Assembly (NCBI RefSeq): GCF_014648695.1
Contig: NZ_BMRP01000031.1
Coordinates: 1-64,000, forward strand
Source: Streptomyces albospinus
GTDB taxonomy: Bacteria; Actinomycetota; Actinomycetes; Streptomycetales; Streptomycetaceae
DNA length: 64,000 nucleotides
Direction of reading: 5' to 3'
The notes under the pieces are model-generated. The model was not told the origin of the DNA. It ran no database searches and was given only the letters and a program-made list of their open reading frames with translations. A program made the translations under genes and the position numbers. Numbering within the stretch: the first letter of the stretch is position 1; every line of letters starts with the position of its first letter. Shown here in pieces: positions 1 to 9,540 of the stretch.

Positions 1-40
1 GGCGCGATGGGGGTCCCCCCGGACGGAGTCCGGGGGAGCC
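1..40. repeat. G/C-run palindromic element inside tsaE
   Basis: GATGGGGGTCCCCCC is followed by GGACGGAGTCC and GGGGGAGCC, giving nested inverted arms (GGGGG/CCCCC, GGAC/GTCC, CCCCCGG/CCGGGGG). It resembles the G-run palindromes at 25872 and 30524 and, like them, lies in a coding region without breaking the frame. Confidence 0.55.
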
Positions 41-180
41 TCGATGAGGGGTGGCGGTCGGGCGACGGGCGGGCCGACGGCCATCCCGAGGACGACGTGG
101 ACGACGTGCGCGAGGTGACGGTCACCGGCCTGGGCGCGCGCTGGGCGGACGCCGGGCTGCCGGAGCTGGAGCTCTGCTGA
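1..180 (+). CDS. tsaE: C-terminal end of TsaE (tRNA t6A synthesis ATPase), partial
   Basis: The frame is open from the first base to TGA at 178-180 and ends WADAGLPELELC. The last 20 residues (VTVTGLGARWADAGLP) look like the end of actinobacterial TsaE, the small ATPase that works with TsaB and TsaD in making threonylcarbamoyl-adenosine on tRNA. The P-loop part lies outside the window, so the call rests on this tail and on tsaB-rimI-tsaD downstream. The visible N-terminal part is low-complexity and is encoded by two repeat-derived segments (a GGGGGTCCCCCC palindrome and a piece of the repeat also found in rimI), so this tail may carry an insertion. Confidence 0.6.
   Translation, partial: GAMGVPPDGVRGSLDEGWRSGDGRADGHPEDDVDDVREVTVTGLGARWADAGLPELELC
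45..68 (+). repeat. Partial copy of dispersed repeat shared with rimI
   Basis: TGAGGGGTGGCGGTCGGGCG followed by ACGG matches the distal part of the element at 2313-2356 (GTGAGGGGTGGTCGGGCGAC), differing by a three-base insertion and a few substitutions. It lies within the tsaE tail. Confidence 0.5.
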
Positions 181-317
181 CCGGGGCCCGTTGACGGGAG
201 CCGTCGCGAGGGCCGCCGGGCCCCGGACCGGGTCCCGCGACCGGTAGTTTCCGACAAGCCGTCGGCATGATGTTGCGCGCGCGGTGCCGGACATGGTCAC
301 ATGGGTGGGAGAGCCCT

Positions 318-346
318 GGTTAGGTGTGCCTAAGTACAGCCTAACC
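318..346. promoter_or_regulatory. Iron-box-like inverted repeat (DmdR/DtxR/IdeR type)
   Basis: GGTTAGG at 318-324 and CCTAACC at 340-346 form a 7-bp inverted repeat, with a central CCTAA at 329-333. The first 14 bases, TTAGGTGTGCCTAA, match the actinobacterial iron-box consensus TTAGGTTAGGCTAACCTAA at most positions of its left and central part. The match to the full 19-mer is about 13 of 19, so regulation by a DtxR-type repressor is an inference. It lies 35 bp upstream of the small ORF at 381. Confidence 0.45.
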
Positions 347-380
347 TCAGTCGCTTGCCCCAAAAGCCCGGGAGGCGTCC

Positions 381-641
381 ATGTCCCCCCACCAGCCCGT
401 AGCCCAGGCGGCCGGGCGCGCCGAGCAGGACGCGCGGAAGACGCCGCCGACGATGACCGAACTGCTCGCGGCGTGCGCCGCGGCCAGCGCCGTCTCCACA
501 CCGCCCGGCGCCGCGGAGGAGACCCGCGCCGCCGAACGGGACGAGGCGGTCGAGGCGCGCGAAAAAGGCGAGACCGGCGGAACGGACAGCGGTACCGGAC
601 CCTCGGGCGGCGCGTCCACCCCGGGGCGCGATGCGGCGTAG
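381..641 (+). CDS. Small hypothetical protein, possibly iron-regulated
   Basis: This 86-aa, Ala/Glu/Gly-rich, hydrophilic protein starts MSPHQPVAQAAGRAEQDARK and has a conserved-looking core (TMTELLAACAAASAVSTPPG). It has no signal peptide, membrane segment or metal motif. I do not recognise it. Support comes from its position directly behind the iron-box-like repeat, an AGGCG sequence a few bases upstream of the ATG, and codon bias typical of the host. It is convergent with the YkuD-like gene downstream. Confidence 0.5.
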   Translation: MSPHQPVAQAAGRAEQDARKTPPTMTELLAACAAASAVSTPPGAAEETRAAERDEAVEAREKGETGGTDSGTGPSGGASTPGRDAA

Positions 642-688
642 CCCGTAGGGGCGAAGCTCCGGGAGCCGGGCTCCCGGGGACGGACGTC

Positions 689-1261
689 TCAGGACACCAC
701 GACGATCTTCGCGCCGCGCAGCGCGAAGTCCCACAGCGCCTTGCCGTCGTCCCGCGACTCCCGGATGCCGCCGGTCTTCTTCGCGCCGTCCGGCGCCGGC
801 GTGGAGCCGTCGACCGCCGCACTGAAGCCGACGACCACCCCGTTGACGGTGGCGAACCGCACCACGTGCTCGATCGCCACCCCGTCCGAGCCGGTCACGC
901 TCACCGACCGCGAGGTCACCGCGTACGCGCCCGGGGCCGGGCTCACCGTGCTCGGCGTCACCGGGAAGGTCCGCTGCGCCTTGCCGTCCGCACCGACCAG
1001 CCAGACCCGCTTGGCGCCGAGCCCGTAGACGACCCGCTTGCCGGTGCCGGACGCCGCCGGGACCGGGGCCGGGGCGGGGCCCGGCTCCTTCTTGCCGGCC
1101 TGGTCGTGGGCCGGCGGCTTGCGGTCGGTGGCGGGGCCGTCGCCGCGCACCGCGGTCAGCGGGGCGGACGCGGAGGCGGACGCCTGGTAGCCGAGCACGC
1201 CGATGGCGACCAGGGCGGCTGCGGTGAGCGCGGTGACGATCGTGCTGCTCTTAGCGGGCAC
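689..1261 (-). CDS. Membrane-anchored protein with degenerate YkuD (L,D-transpeptidase-like) domain
   Basis: This 190-aa protein has an N-terminal hydrophobic anchor or signal (residues 8-30) and a Pro/Lys linker (about 45-72). The following domain has the pattern of YkuD L,D-transpeptidases: the start VVYGLGAKRVWLVG, TFPVTPS, then PGAYAVTSRS. Where active enzymes carry SHGCIR, this one reads KTGGIRESRDDGKALW, so the catalytic His and Cys are absent. It is therefore probably a non-catalytic extracytoplasmic protein that may bind the cell wall. It is transcribed away from tsaB, with 164 bp between the starts. Confidence 0.7.
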   Translation of the reverse strand: MPAKSSTIVTALTAAALVAIGVLGYQASASASAPLTAVRGDGPATDRKPPAHDQAGKKEPGPAPAPVPAASGTGKRVVYGLGAKRVWLVGADGKAQRTFPVTPSTVSPAPGAYAVTSRSVSVTGSDGVAIEHVVRFATVNGVVVGFSAAVDGSTPAPDGAKKTGGIRESRDDGKALWDFALRGAKIVVVS

Positions 1262-1425
1262 CGCGGTGCCACCTTTCCGTACGCTCCCGGCCGCGGGCGG
1301 GGAGGCTGCTGGCTGTGCTTGCTGCGCTTGCTGCGCTGGCTGTGCTTGCTGCGCCGGCTGTGCTGGCTGGGGGTCGACGGTAGCACCGCACCGGGCACCG
1401 CCGGCCGCGCCGTAGTCTTGAGGAC

Positions 1426-2085
1426 GTGCTGTTGCTAGCTCTTGACACCGCCACCCCCGCCGTCACGGTCGCGCTCCACGACGGCTCCCGCGTCCTCGCC
1501 GCCGCCGCCGAGGTGGATGCCCGCCGGCACGGCGAGCTGCTGCTGCCCGCCGTCGACCGGGTGCTGGCCGAGGCCGGCCTGAAGCTCGACGCGGTCAGCG
1601 ACATCGTCGTCGGCGTGGGCCCCGGCCCGTACACCGGACTGCGGGTGGGGCTGGTGACCGCCGCGACCTTCGGGGCGGCGCTGGACGTGCCCGTCCACGG
1701 CCTGTGCTCGCTGGACGGCATCGCCTACGCCTCCGGCCTGACCGAGCCCTTCGTCGTGGCCACCGACGCCCGCCGCAAGGAGGTCTACTGGGCCAGATAC
1801 GCGGATGCGCACACCCGGCTGACCGAGCCCGCCGTGGACCGCCCCGCCGAGATCGCCGACGAGGTGGCCGGCGTCCCGGCCGTGGGCGCCGGCGCGCTGC
1901 TCTACGACACCGTGTTCACCGGCGTACGCCGCGACGGGCCGGAGCACCAGTCCGCCGCCGCGCTCGCCGGGCTGGCCGCGCGGAAGCTGGCCGCGGGCGA
2001 GGAGCTGCTGCCGCCGCGACCGCTGTACCTGCGCCGCCCGGACGCCCAGGTGCCGGCCAACTACAAGGTGGTCACACCCCGTTGA
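1426..2085 (+). CDS. tsaB: TsaB, t6A-modification dimerisation protein
   Basis: This 219-aa actin-like ASKHA protein is needed with TsaC, TsaD and TsaE to form N6-threonylcarbamoyladenosine at tRNA position 37. The start LLLALDTATPAVTVAL and the motif GVGPGPYTGLRVGL are typical of the family. The full length matches the usual 200-230 aa. It starts at GTG, and its TGA overlaps the TTG start of rimI (TTGA), indicating translational coupling in a tsaB-rimI-tsaD operon. Confidence 0.95.
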   Translation: MLLLALDTATPAVTVALHDGSRVLAAAAEVDARRHGELLLPAVDRVLAEAGLKLDAVSDIVVGVGPGPYTGLRVGLVTAATFGAALDVPVHGLCSLDGIAYASGLTEPFVVATDARRKEVYWARYADAHTRLTEPAVDRPAEIADEVAGVPAVGAGALLYDTVFTGVRRDGPEHQSAAALAGLAARKLAAGEELLPPRPLYLRRPDAQVPANYKVVTPR

Positions 2086-2690
2086 GCGCCCGTCCGTCGC
2101 CCGACAACCGCCCCTCACCGGCACCGCTGCGCGGCGGCACCCCGTCACCCGTCGTGCTGCGCGAGATGCGCTGGTGGGACCTGGAGCCGGTGCTGGAGCT
2201 GGAGCGCGTCCTCTTCCCCGAGGACGCGTGGTCGCCCGGCATGTTCTGGTCCGAGCTGGCGCACGCGCGCGGGCCGCTGGCCACCCGCCGCTACCTGGTC
2301 GCCGAGCTGGCGGTGCCGCCGCGCAGCGGTGCCGGTGAGGGGTGGTCGGGCGACGGGCGGGGCGGCCGGATCGTCGGCTACGGCGGGCTGGCCGCCATCG
2401 ACGGCACCGGCGACATCCAGACCATCGCCACCGCCCGCGACCAGTGGGGCACCGGCCTCGGCGCCCGGCTGCTGTCCGAACTCCTCGGCGCCGCCACCGA
2501 CTTCGAGTGCCACGAGGTGCTGCTGGAGGTGCGGGTCGACAACGCTCGCGCGAGGCGCCTCTACGAGCGCTTCGGCTTCGAGCCGATCGGCTTCCGCCGT
2601 GGCTACTACCAGCCCGGCAACGTCGACGCCCTGGTGATGCGTCGCACCACCCAGACCTCCTCCGAAGCACCCTCCGTACAAGGAACTTGA
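2082..2690 (+). CDS. rimI: RimI, ribosomal protein S18-alanine N-acetyltransferase (GNAT)
   Basis: This 202-aa GNAT protein is predicted to acetylate the N-terminal alanine of ribosomal protein S18. The conserved start [18 protein letters not shown], the acetyl-CoA loop region ([14 protein letters not shown]) and [20 protein letters not shown] are visible. I chose TTG 2082, overlapping the tsaB stop, because AAGGTGG lies 9 bp upstream; GTG 2151 is the alternative and would give a protein starting at the conserved core. Two inverted copies of a 44-47 bp repeat lie in the gene and encode the N-terminal [16 protein letters not shown] segment and an internal [14 protein letters not shown] loop, both extra to the usual RimI fold. 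Confidence 0.9.
   Translation: MSARPSPDNRPSPAPLRGGTPSPVVLREMRWWDLEPVLELERVLFPEDAWSPGMFWSELAHARGPLATRRYLVAELAVPPRSGAGEGWSGDGRGGRIVGYGGLAAIDGTGDIQTIATARDQWGTGLGARLLSELLGAATDFECHEVLLEVRVDNARARRLYERFGFEPIGFRRGYYQPGNVDALVMRRTTQTSSEAPSVQGT
2094..2140 (-). repeat. Dispersed repeat, copy in rimI 5' region (inverted)
   Basis: The reverse complement begins GTGCCGCCGCGCAGCGGTGC and continues through CGGTGAGGGG. This is a 30-bp perfect match to 2313-2342, followed by a similar TCGGGCGACGG block. The two copies face each other 173 bp apart in rimI. Confidence 0.8.
2313..2356 (+). repeat. Dispersed repeat, second copy in rimI
   Basis: The copy reads GTGCCGCCGCGCAGCGGTGC, then CGGTGAGGGG and TGGTCGGGCGACGG. 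It is the inverted partner of 2094-2140, and its distal half recurs in tsaE at 45-68. It encodes the non-conserved loop [14 protein letters not shown] of RimI, so the insertion is in frame. Confidence 0.8.
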
Positions 2691-2695
2691 GAACC

Positions 2696-3826
2696 ATGGC
2701 TGACCCAGCTGACGCACGCGGCGGACCGCTCGTCCTCGGCATCGAGACCTCCTGCGACGAGACCGGTGTCGGCATCGTCCGCGGCCACACCCTCCTCGCG
2801 GACGCGGTCGCCTCCAGCGTCGACGAGCACGCCCGCTTCGGCGGTGTGGTGCCGGAGGTGGCCTCCCGGGCACACCTGGAGGCGATGGTCCCCACCATCC
2901 AGCGCGCACTGAAGGACGCCGGGATCGCGGCGAGCGACCTGGACGGCATCGCGGTCACCGCGGGCCCCGGCCTGGCGGGCGCGCTGCTGGTCGGCGTCTC
3001 GGCCGCCAAGGCGTACGCCTACGCCCTCGGCAAGCCGCTGTACGGCGTCAACCACCTCGCCTCGCACATCTGCGTCGACCAGCTGGAGCACGGCCCGCTG
3101 CCGGAGCCGACCATGGCGCTGCTGGTCTCCGGCGGCCACTCCTCCCTCCTGCTGGCCCCGGACATCACCTCCGACGTACGGCCGCTGGGCTCGACGATCG
3201 ACGACGCGGCGGGCGAGGCGTTCGACAAGGTGGCGCGGGTGCTGAACCTCGGTTTCCCCGGCGGCCCGGTCATCGACCGCTGGGCCCGCGAGGGCGACCC
3301 GGAGGCGATCCGCTTCCCGCGCGGGCTGACCGGCCCCCGCGACCCGCGCTACGACTTCTCCTTCTCCGGCCTGAAGACCGCGGTGGCCCGCTGGATCGAG
3401 GCCAAGCGGGCGGCCGGCGAGGAGGTGCCGGTGGCGGACGTCTCGGCGTCCTTCCAGGAGGCGGTCGTCGATGTGCTGACCCGTAAGGCCGTCCGCGCCT
3501 GCAAGGACAACGGCGTGGACCACCTGATGATCGGTGGCGGGGTCGCGGCCAACTCCCGGCTGCGGGCGATGGCCCAGCGCCGCTGCGAGGACGCGGGCAT
3601 CCGGCTGCGGGTTCCGCGGCCCAAGCTGTGCACCGACAACGGCGCGATGGTCGCGGCCCTCGGCGCGGAGATGGTGGCGCGCAACCGCCCGGCGTCCGCC
3701 TGGGACCTGTCCGCGGACTCCTCGCTTCCGGTCACCGAGACCCATGTCCCGGACCCGCACGCGCACGGCCGCGGACATGATCATGATCACTTTCACGAGC
3801 TGAGCAAGGGCAACCTCTACTCCTGA
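2696..3826 (+). CDS. tsaD: TsaD, tRNA threonylcarbamoyladenosine transferase
   Basis: This 376-aa protein (formerly Gcp) transfers the threonylcarbamoyl group to A37 of ANN-decoding tRNAs, working with TsaB/TsaE. The start [17 protein letters not shown], the metal-binding HLASH motif, [12 protein letters not shown], and the [11 protein letters not shown] and CTDNGAMVA segments are all present. The ATG has AAGGAAC 11 bp upstream and follows the rimI stop by 5 bp. A His-rich tail ([14 protein letters not shown], about residues 350-365) goes beyond the usual family C-terminus and may bind metal. Confidence 0.98.
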   Translation: MADPADARGGPLVLGIETSCDETGVGIVRGHTLLADAVASSVDEHARFGGVVPEVASRAHLEAMVPTIQRALKDAGIAASDLDGIAVTAGPGLAGALLVGVSAAKAYAYALGKPLYGVNHLASHICVDQLEHGPLPEPTMALLVSGGHSSLLLAPDITSDVRPLGSTIDDAAGEAFDKVARVLNLGFPGGPVIDRWAREGDPEAIRFPRGLTGPRDPRYDFSFSGLKTAVARWIEAKRAAGEEVPVADVSASFQEAVVDVLTRKAVRACKDNGVDHLMIGGGVAANSRLRAMAQRRCEDAGIRLRVPRPKLCTDNGAMVAALGAEMVARNRPASAWDLSADSSLPVTETHVPDPHAHGRGHDHDHFHELSKGNLYS

Positions 3827-3897
3827 CGGCGGCACCGCCCGGCGCAGGTCTTACCCTGGGCAGCAGCACAGGTGCGGGCGCGGGGAGGCGGCAGGCT

Positions 3898-4263
3898 GTG
3901 GACTGGTTCTGGTGGGTCTTCATCTTCTTCATGGCGGGCGGCTTCGCGAAGGTGGCCGACACCGCGCGCACGGCCCTGCGCACGCGCCACGAGCGCAAGA
4001 TGGAGCGACTGGAGACCGCCCGCCAGGAGCGGCACGAGCTGGCCGCCGCGCAGAAGCCGCCGGAGCCGGTGTGCGGCTGCACTCACCACCTCGCCAAGCA
4101 TGACAAGAAGGGCAAGTGCCACGAGCTGGTGCAGGTGCCCGTCGCCTGGGACGCGCACCACGAGCCGGTCCAGTACGAGGCCGGCCAGTGCACCTGCCAG
4201 CAGTACGTGGGCCCGCAGCCGCTCTCCCAGGTCTATGCCGAGGACCTGACCGACCTGGCCTGA
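3898..4263 (+). CDS. Small membrane protein with Cys/His-rich cytoplasmic domain
   Basis: This 121-aa protein has an N-terminal membrane helix (DWFWWVFIFFMAGGFAKV, residues 2-19), then a charged helix (RTRHERKMERLETARQERHE). A Cys/His-rich region follows, with CGCTHHLAKHDKKGKC and CTCQQY, which could hold a metal such as zinc. I know it only as a conserved Streptomyces hypothetical in this position. The GTG start is preceded by GGGGAGGC. It is convergent with the methyltransferase gene, 10 bp apart. Confidence 0.85.
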   Translation: MDWFWWVFIFFMAGGFAKVADTARTALRTRHERKMERLETARQERHELAAAQKPPEPVCGCTHHLAKHDKKGKCHELVQVPVAWDAHHEPVQYEAGQCTCQQYVGPQPLSQVYAEDLTDLA

Positions 4264-4273
4264 ACGGCCTGCG

Positions 4274-5470
4274 TCAGGCGGCGTCCGCCGCGGGGTGCCC
4301 CAGCAGCATCGTGGGCGCCCCCGCGACCCGGGTCAGGAAGACCGTGCAGGAGTGCGGCCCGCCCAGCTTCAGCTTCCTGCGCAGCTCCTCGGGCTCCACG
4401 GCGGACCCGCGCTTCTTGATCACCGCGACGCCGACCCCGCGCTCCCGCAGCAGCGCCTTCAGCTTCTTCACGTTGAACGGCAGCACATCGGTGATCGCGT
4501 ACGCGGTCGCGTACCGCGTCGGCACCAGCTGATCCGCCGTCACATACGCGATCGTCGGGTCGATCAGCCGCCCGCCGACCTCCTGGGCGACGTCGGCGAC
4601 CAGATGCGCCCGGATCACCGCGCCGTCCGGCTCGTAGAGCCAGCCGCCGACCGGGCCCGGCTCAGGGTCCGGCAGTCCGGCGCCCAGCAGCGACGCCCCC
4701 GAGGGCAGCAGTGTGGCCCGCCGGCCGCCGCCGGTGCCCGCCCCGAACCACAGGACGGCCTCCTTCACGTCGCCGGCGTCGGAGATCCACTCCGTCTCCG
4801 CGTCCTCGGGCAGCGCCTCGTGCGGCACACCGGGCGCGATCTTCAGCGCCGCGTACGGCGCCGTACGGGCCGCCTCGACGGCCCACGACAGCGGCGGGGA
4901 GTACGCCTCCGGGTCGAAGATCCGGCCACCGCGTGGCCTGCTCCGCCGGGCCGGGTCGACGAACACCGCGTCGTACCCGGCCGTGTCCACCTCCGTCACC
5001 TCCGCGCAGCGCACCTCGATCAGCTCCGCGAGCCCCAGTGCCTCGGCGTTCGCCCGGGCCGCCGCGCAGGCCAGCGGGTCGCGGTCGACGGCCAGTACCC
5101 GGATTCCGGCCCGGGCCAGCGCCAGCGCGTCGCCGCCGATGCCGCAGCACAGGTCGGCCAGCGTACGGACGCCGAGTCCGGCGAGCCGGGCGGCGCGGTG
5201 CGCGGCGACGGAGGTGCGGGTGGACTGCTCGACGCCGTTGGGCGTGAAGTACATCCGCTGGGCGTCCGCACCGAACTTCGCCGCCGCCCGGCGCCGCAGC
5301 TGCGCCTGCCCGATGGCGGCGGAGACCAGCGGCGCGGGATGGTCGCGGCGCAGCCGGGTCGCGGCGGTCAGCTCGTCCGCGGCGTCGAGGTGCCGCAGTT
5401 CGTCCAGCAGCGCCCGCCCCTCGGGGGTGAGCAGCGCGGCGAAGGTGTCGAGGTCGGTCATCTGCACCAT
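4274..5470 (-). CDS. Class I SAM-dependent methyltransferase with THUMP-like C-terminal domain
   Basis: This 398-aa protein has a conserved N-terminal region with MYFTPNGVEQSTR (about residues 73-85), a SAM-binding motif I at TLADLCCGIGGDALALA (about 104-120), and VDPARR. The C-terminal domain includes LPFNVKKLKALLRERG and KKRGSAVEPEELRRKL, typical of the THUMP-like domain family. This suggests RNA as substrate, but the exact target is unknown. It starts at ATG 5470; ATG 5461 is possible. It is the last gene of the leftward group behind the FtsW-like gene (36 bp gap). Confidence 0.9.
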   Translation of the reverse strand: MVQMTDLDTFAALLTPEGRALLDELRHLDAADELTAATRLRRDHPAPLVSAAIGQAQLRRRAAAKFGADAQRMYFTPNGVEQSTRTSVAAHRAARLAGLGVRTLADLCCGIGGDALALARAGIRVLAVDRDPLACAAARANAEALGLAELIEVRCAEVTEVDTAGYDAVFVDPARRSRPRGGRIFDPEAYSPPLSWAVEAARTAPYAALKIAPGVPHEALPEDAETEWISDAGDVKEAVLWFGAGTGGGRRATLLPSGASLLGAGLPDPEPGPVGGWLYEPDGAVIRAHLVADVAQEVGGRLIDPTIAYVTADQLVPTRYATAYAITDVLPFNVKKLKALLRERGVGVAVIKKRGSAVEPEELRRKLKLGGPHSCTVFLTRVAGAPTMLLGHPAADAA

Positions 5471-5506
5471 TGTGGTCCAGCCCGTGGGCCGGGCCCGCTT
5501 CCGGCC

Positions 5507-7003
5507 CTAGGCCTCGGGCTCGCCGCCGGTGATCCGGCGCACCCGCTGGGTCGCGTCCGCGGCCGGGCGCTCGGGCGCCGGGCGGACCGGCTCGCGCCGC
5601 CGCTGGGCGCTGTCGCTGACCCGCAGCAGCACCGCCACCATCACCCAGTTCGCGACCAGCGACGAGCCGCCCTTGGCGAGGAACGGCAGCGCCTTGCCGG
5701 TGAGCGGGATCAGGCCGGTGACGCCGCCGGTGACGACGAAGACCTGGAGCAGCAGGGCCCCGGAGAGCCCGACCGCCAGCAGCTTGCCGAACGGGTCGCG
5801 GGCGGTCAGGCCCACCCGCAGCCCGCGCTGGGCGAGCAGTGCGTACAGCAGCAGGACGGCCATCACTCCGGCCAGCCCCAGCTCCTCGCCGACGGTGGTG
5901 AGGATGAAGTCGCTGTTGCCGGCGAAGCCGATCAGCTCGGGGTGGCCCTGGCCCAGGCCCGTGCCGCCGATGCCGCCGCTGCCGAAGCTGAACAGCGCCT
6001 GCGCGGCCTGGTCGGAGATCAGGCCCGGCGGGCGCTTGTCCGCCGGCAGGAAGATGTCCATCGGGTGCAGCCAGGCCATCACACGGCCCTTGACGTGCGG
6101 CTCGGTGGAGCCGACGACGCCGGCGCCGACCACGGCCATGAGCAGGCCGCAGAGCACCCAGCTGGTGCGCTCGGTGGCCATGTAGAGCATGATCACGAAG
6201 ACGCCGAAGAAGATCAGCGAGGTGCCCAGGTCGCGCTCGAAGACCAGCACCAGCAGGCTGATCACCCAGATCGTGAAGATCGGCCCGAGCTGCCGGCCGG
6301 GCGGCAGCTGCATGCCCATGACCCGGCGCCCGGACAGCGCCAGCGCGTCGCGGTTGACCGTGAGATACCCCGCGAAGAACACCACGATCATGATCTTCAC
6401 GAACTCGCCGGGCTGGAGCGACAGCGGCCCCAGCAGGATCCAGCGCTTGGCGCCGTACATGTCCGCGCCGAAGAAGGCCGGCGCCATCAGCAGCACCAGC
6501 GCGACCACCATCGTCAGATAGATGTAGCGCTGGAGGATCCGGTGGTCGCGCAGCACCATCAGGATCACGATGCAGACCGCGACCCCGATGACCGTCCACA
6601 CCAGCTGCCCGGTGGCCGCCTGCCCGATCTTCAGCCGCGGCTTCTCCGCGTACGTGATGTCCAGCCGGTGCAGCAGCACCAGGCCGATGCCGGTGAGCAG
6701 CGTCGACAGCGGCAGGATCAGCGGATCGGCGCGCGGCGCGAAGCGCCGGACGACCAGGTGCGGGACCAGCGCGATGAAGAACATGCTCACCGCGAAGCCG
6801 GCCAGCCCGGCGGGCAGCGTGTCCTTCATCGACAGCTCGGTGTAGCCGTAGCCGAAGACGGTGATCAGGACGACGAAGCCGAGCAGCCAGGCCTCGGTTC
6901 TCCGGCGGTTCGGGGCCTGGGCGAGCGCGGCGAACGTCATGGTGCGCTCGGCGTCGCTTTCCGGGCCCCCGGAATCCTGGGGGGCGCTGGTCAGTCCACG
7001 CAC
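5507..7003 (-). CDS. FtsW/RodA/SpoVE family SEDS protein (peptidoglycan polymerase)
   Basis: This polytopic membrane protein of about 498 aa has around ten hydrophobic segments. SEDS family signatures are YGAKRWILLGPLSLQPGEFVK, FERDLGTSLIFFG, and GLIPLTGKALPFLAKGGSS near the C-terminus. SEDS proteins polymerise glycan strands with a partner class B PBP; no PBP gene is adjacent here. I chose GTG 7003 because GGAGG lies 5 bp upstream; ATG 7018 would add five residues. The first 40 residues are hydrophilic. It is divergent from groES. Confidence 0.9.
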   Translation of the reverse strand: MRGLTSAPQDSGGPESDAERTMTFAALAQAPNRRRTEAWLLGFVVLITVFGYGYTELSMKDTLPAGLAGFAVSMFFIALVPHLVVRRFAPRADPLILPLSTLLTGIGLVLLHRLDITYAEKPRLKIGQAATGQLVWTVIGVAVCIVILMVLRDHRILQRYIYLTMVVALVLLMAPAFFGADMYGAKRWILLGPLSLQPGEFVKIMIVVFFAGYLTVNRDALALSGRRVMGMQLPPGRQLGPIFTIWVISLLVLVFERDLGTSLIFFGVFVIMLYMATERTSWVLCGLLMAVVGAGVVGSTEPHVKGRVMAWLHPMDIFLPADKRPPGLISDQAAQALFSFGSGGIGGTGLGQGHPELIGFAGNSDFILTTVGEELGLAGVMAVLLLYALLAQRGLRVGLTARDPFGKLLAVGLSGALLLQVFVVTGGVTGLIPLTGKALPFLAKGGSSLVANWVMVAVLLRVSDSAQRRREPVRPAPERPAADATQRVRRITGGEPEA

Positions 7004-7177
7004 ACTTTCCTCCGCCATCGATGGTCAGGGCCGCGGTGCGGCCGGGTCTTGGCCCGGTTGTCAGCGGTCCGGGGAGCTAGACGGGGCATCGCCGGGCCTG
7101 GTTGCAGCGGAACAGCAAGGTGTGTCCGAGTCCACCCGGCGGCCGTCGACAGGGACACGGTACGCGTCCCCGGCGCG

Positions 7178-7204
7178 CTGGCACTCCGCTTGACCGAGTG
7201 CTAA
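7178..7204. promoter_or_regulatory. CIRCE element 1 (HrcA operator)
   Basis: CTGGCACTC-N9-GAGTGCTAA matches the CIRCE consensus TTAGCACTC-N9-GAGTGCTAA in 16 of 18 arm positions. It overlaps the -35 hexamer and spacer of the groES promoter. Confidence 0.95.
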
Positions 7205-7218
7205 CGGCGTCATAGTCT
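7190..7218 (+). promoter_or_regulatory. groES-groEL promoter (housekeeping type)
   Basis: TTGACC at 7190-7195 and TAGTCT at 7213-7218 are separated by 17 bp, matching the Streptomyces HrdB pattern. They are interleaved with CIRCE 1 and followed by CIRCE 2, consistent with HrcA repression. Confidence 0.85.
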
Positions 7219-7223
7219 CAGCG

Positions 7224-7250
7224 TTGGCACTCTCCACTGGGGAGTGCCAA
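7224..7250. promoter_or_regulatory. CIRCE element 2 (HrcA operator)
   Basis: TTGGCACTC-N9-GAGTGCCAA is a perfect 9-bp inverted repeat at the expected transcription start, 20 bp after CIRCE 1. Two CIRCE copies before groES are usual in streptomycetes. Confidence 0.95.
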
Positions 7251-7349
7251 CACAGCGACGGGCAGGTCCGGCACCCGCGACGACGGATCCACCTGGTCGC
7301 CACCTCAGACAGTTAACCCCGTGAGATCTCCGAAGGGGGAGGTCGGATC

Positions 7350-7658
7350 GTGACGACCACCAGCTCCAAGGTTGCCATCAAGCCGCTTGAGGACCGCATC
7401 GTGGTCCAGCCGCTCGACGCCGAGCAGACCACGGCCTCGGGCCTGGTCATCCCGGACACCGCGAAGGAGAAGCCCCAGGAGGGCGCCGTCCTCGCCGTCG
7501 GTCCGGGCCGCTTCGAGAACGGCGAGCGCCTGCCGCTCGACGTCAAGGTCGGCGACGTCGTGCTCTACAGCAAGTACGGCGGCACCGAGGTGAAGTACGA
7601 AGGCGACGAGTACCTCGTTCTCTCGGCTCGCGACGTGCTCGCGATCATCGAGAAGTAA
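7350..7658 (+). CDS. groES: Co-chaperonin GroES
   Basis: This 102-aa protein caps GroEL during protein folding. [15 protein letters not shown], the mobile loop [19 protein letters not shown] and [11 protein letters not shown] are the family hallmarks, and the length is standard. GTG start with GGGGGAGG 10 bp upstream. It is followed by groEL after 136 bp that contain a stable hairpin. Confidence 0.98.
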   Translation: MTTTSSKVAIKPLEDRIVVQPLDAEQTTASGLVIPDTAKEKPQEGAVLAVGPGRFENGERLPLDVKVGDVVLYSKYGGTEVKYEGDEYLVLSARDVLAIIEK

Positions 7659-7680
7659 GTCACCCCAGTTTTGCCCTGAT

Positions 7681-7728
7681 CTGCGCCCCTGGTGCCCGTG
7701 TTCTCACCGACCCGGGGCAGGGGCGCAG
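7681..7728 (+). terminator. Hairpin between groES and groEL
   Basis: CTGCGCCCCT (7681-7690) pairs perfectly with AGGGGCGCAG (7719-7728), with further GC pairs inside the 28-base loop. It may partly terminate or process the mRNA and set the groES:groEL ratio. No U-tract follows. Confidence 0.65.
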
Positions 7729-7737
7729 TTCATTTGA

Positions 7738-9420
<1,683 letters not shown>

Positions 9421-9449
9421 CCCCTGACCGCTTACGCGTCAGCTCCCAC

Positions 9450-9485
9450 CGAGGCCCGGTCCCGCCACCGCGGGGCCGGGCCTCG
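9450..9485 (+). terminator. GC-rich hairpin terminator after groEL
   Basis: GAGGCCCGGTCCC pairs with GGGGCCGGGCCTC across an 8-9 base loop, 30 bp past the groEL stop and before the convergent dehydrogenase gene. There is no T-run, as usual for Streptomyces. Confidence 0.75.
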
Positions 9486-9540
9486 GCCGTGGGGCCGTGG
9501 GGTCGAGCCGCCGGCCGCGGCGCAGCGGGCCGCCGGGCCG

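Noticed and set aside
2342-3826. A single 494-codon frame starting in rimI and running through tsaD
   Set aside because: The first 118 codons are rimI read in the wrong frame; tsaD homology starts at ATG 2696 with its own ribosome binding site.
4295-7204. 969-codon plus-strand frame opposite the methyltransferase and FtsW-like genes
   Set aside because: It is the complement shadow of two recognisable minus-strand genes; composition is Arg/Gln/His-rich and no domain is seen.
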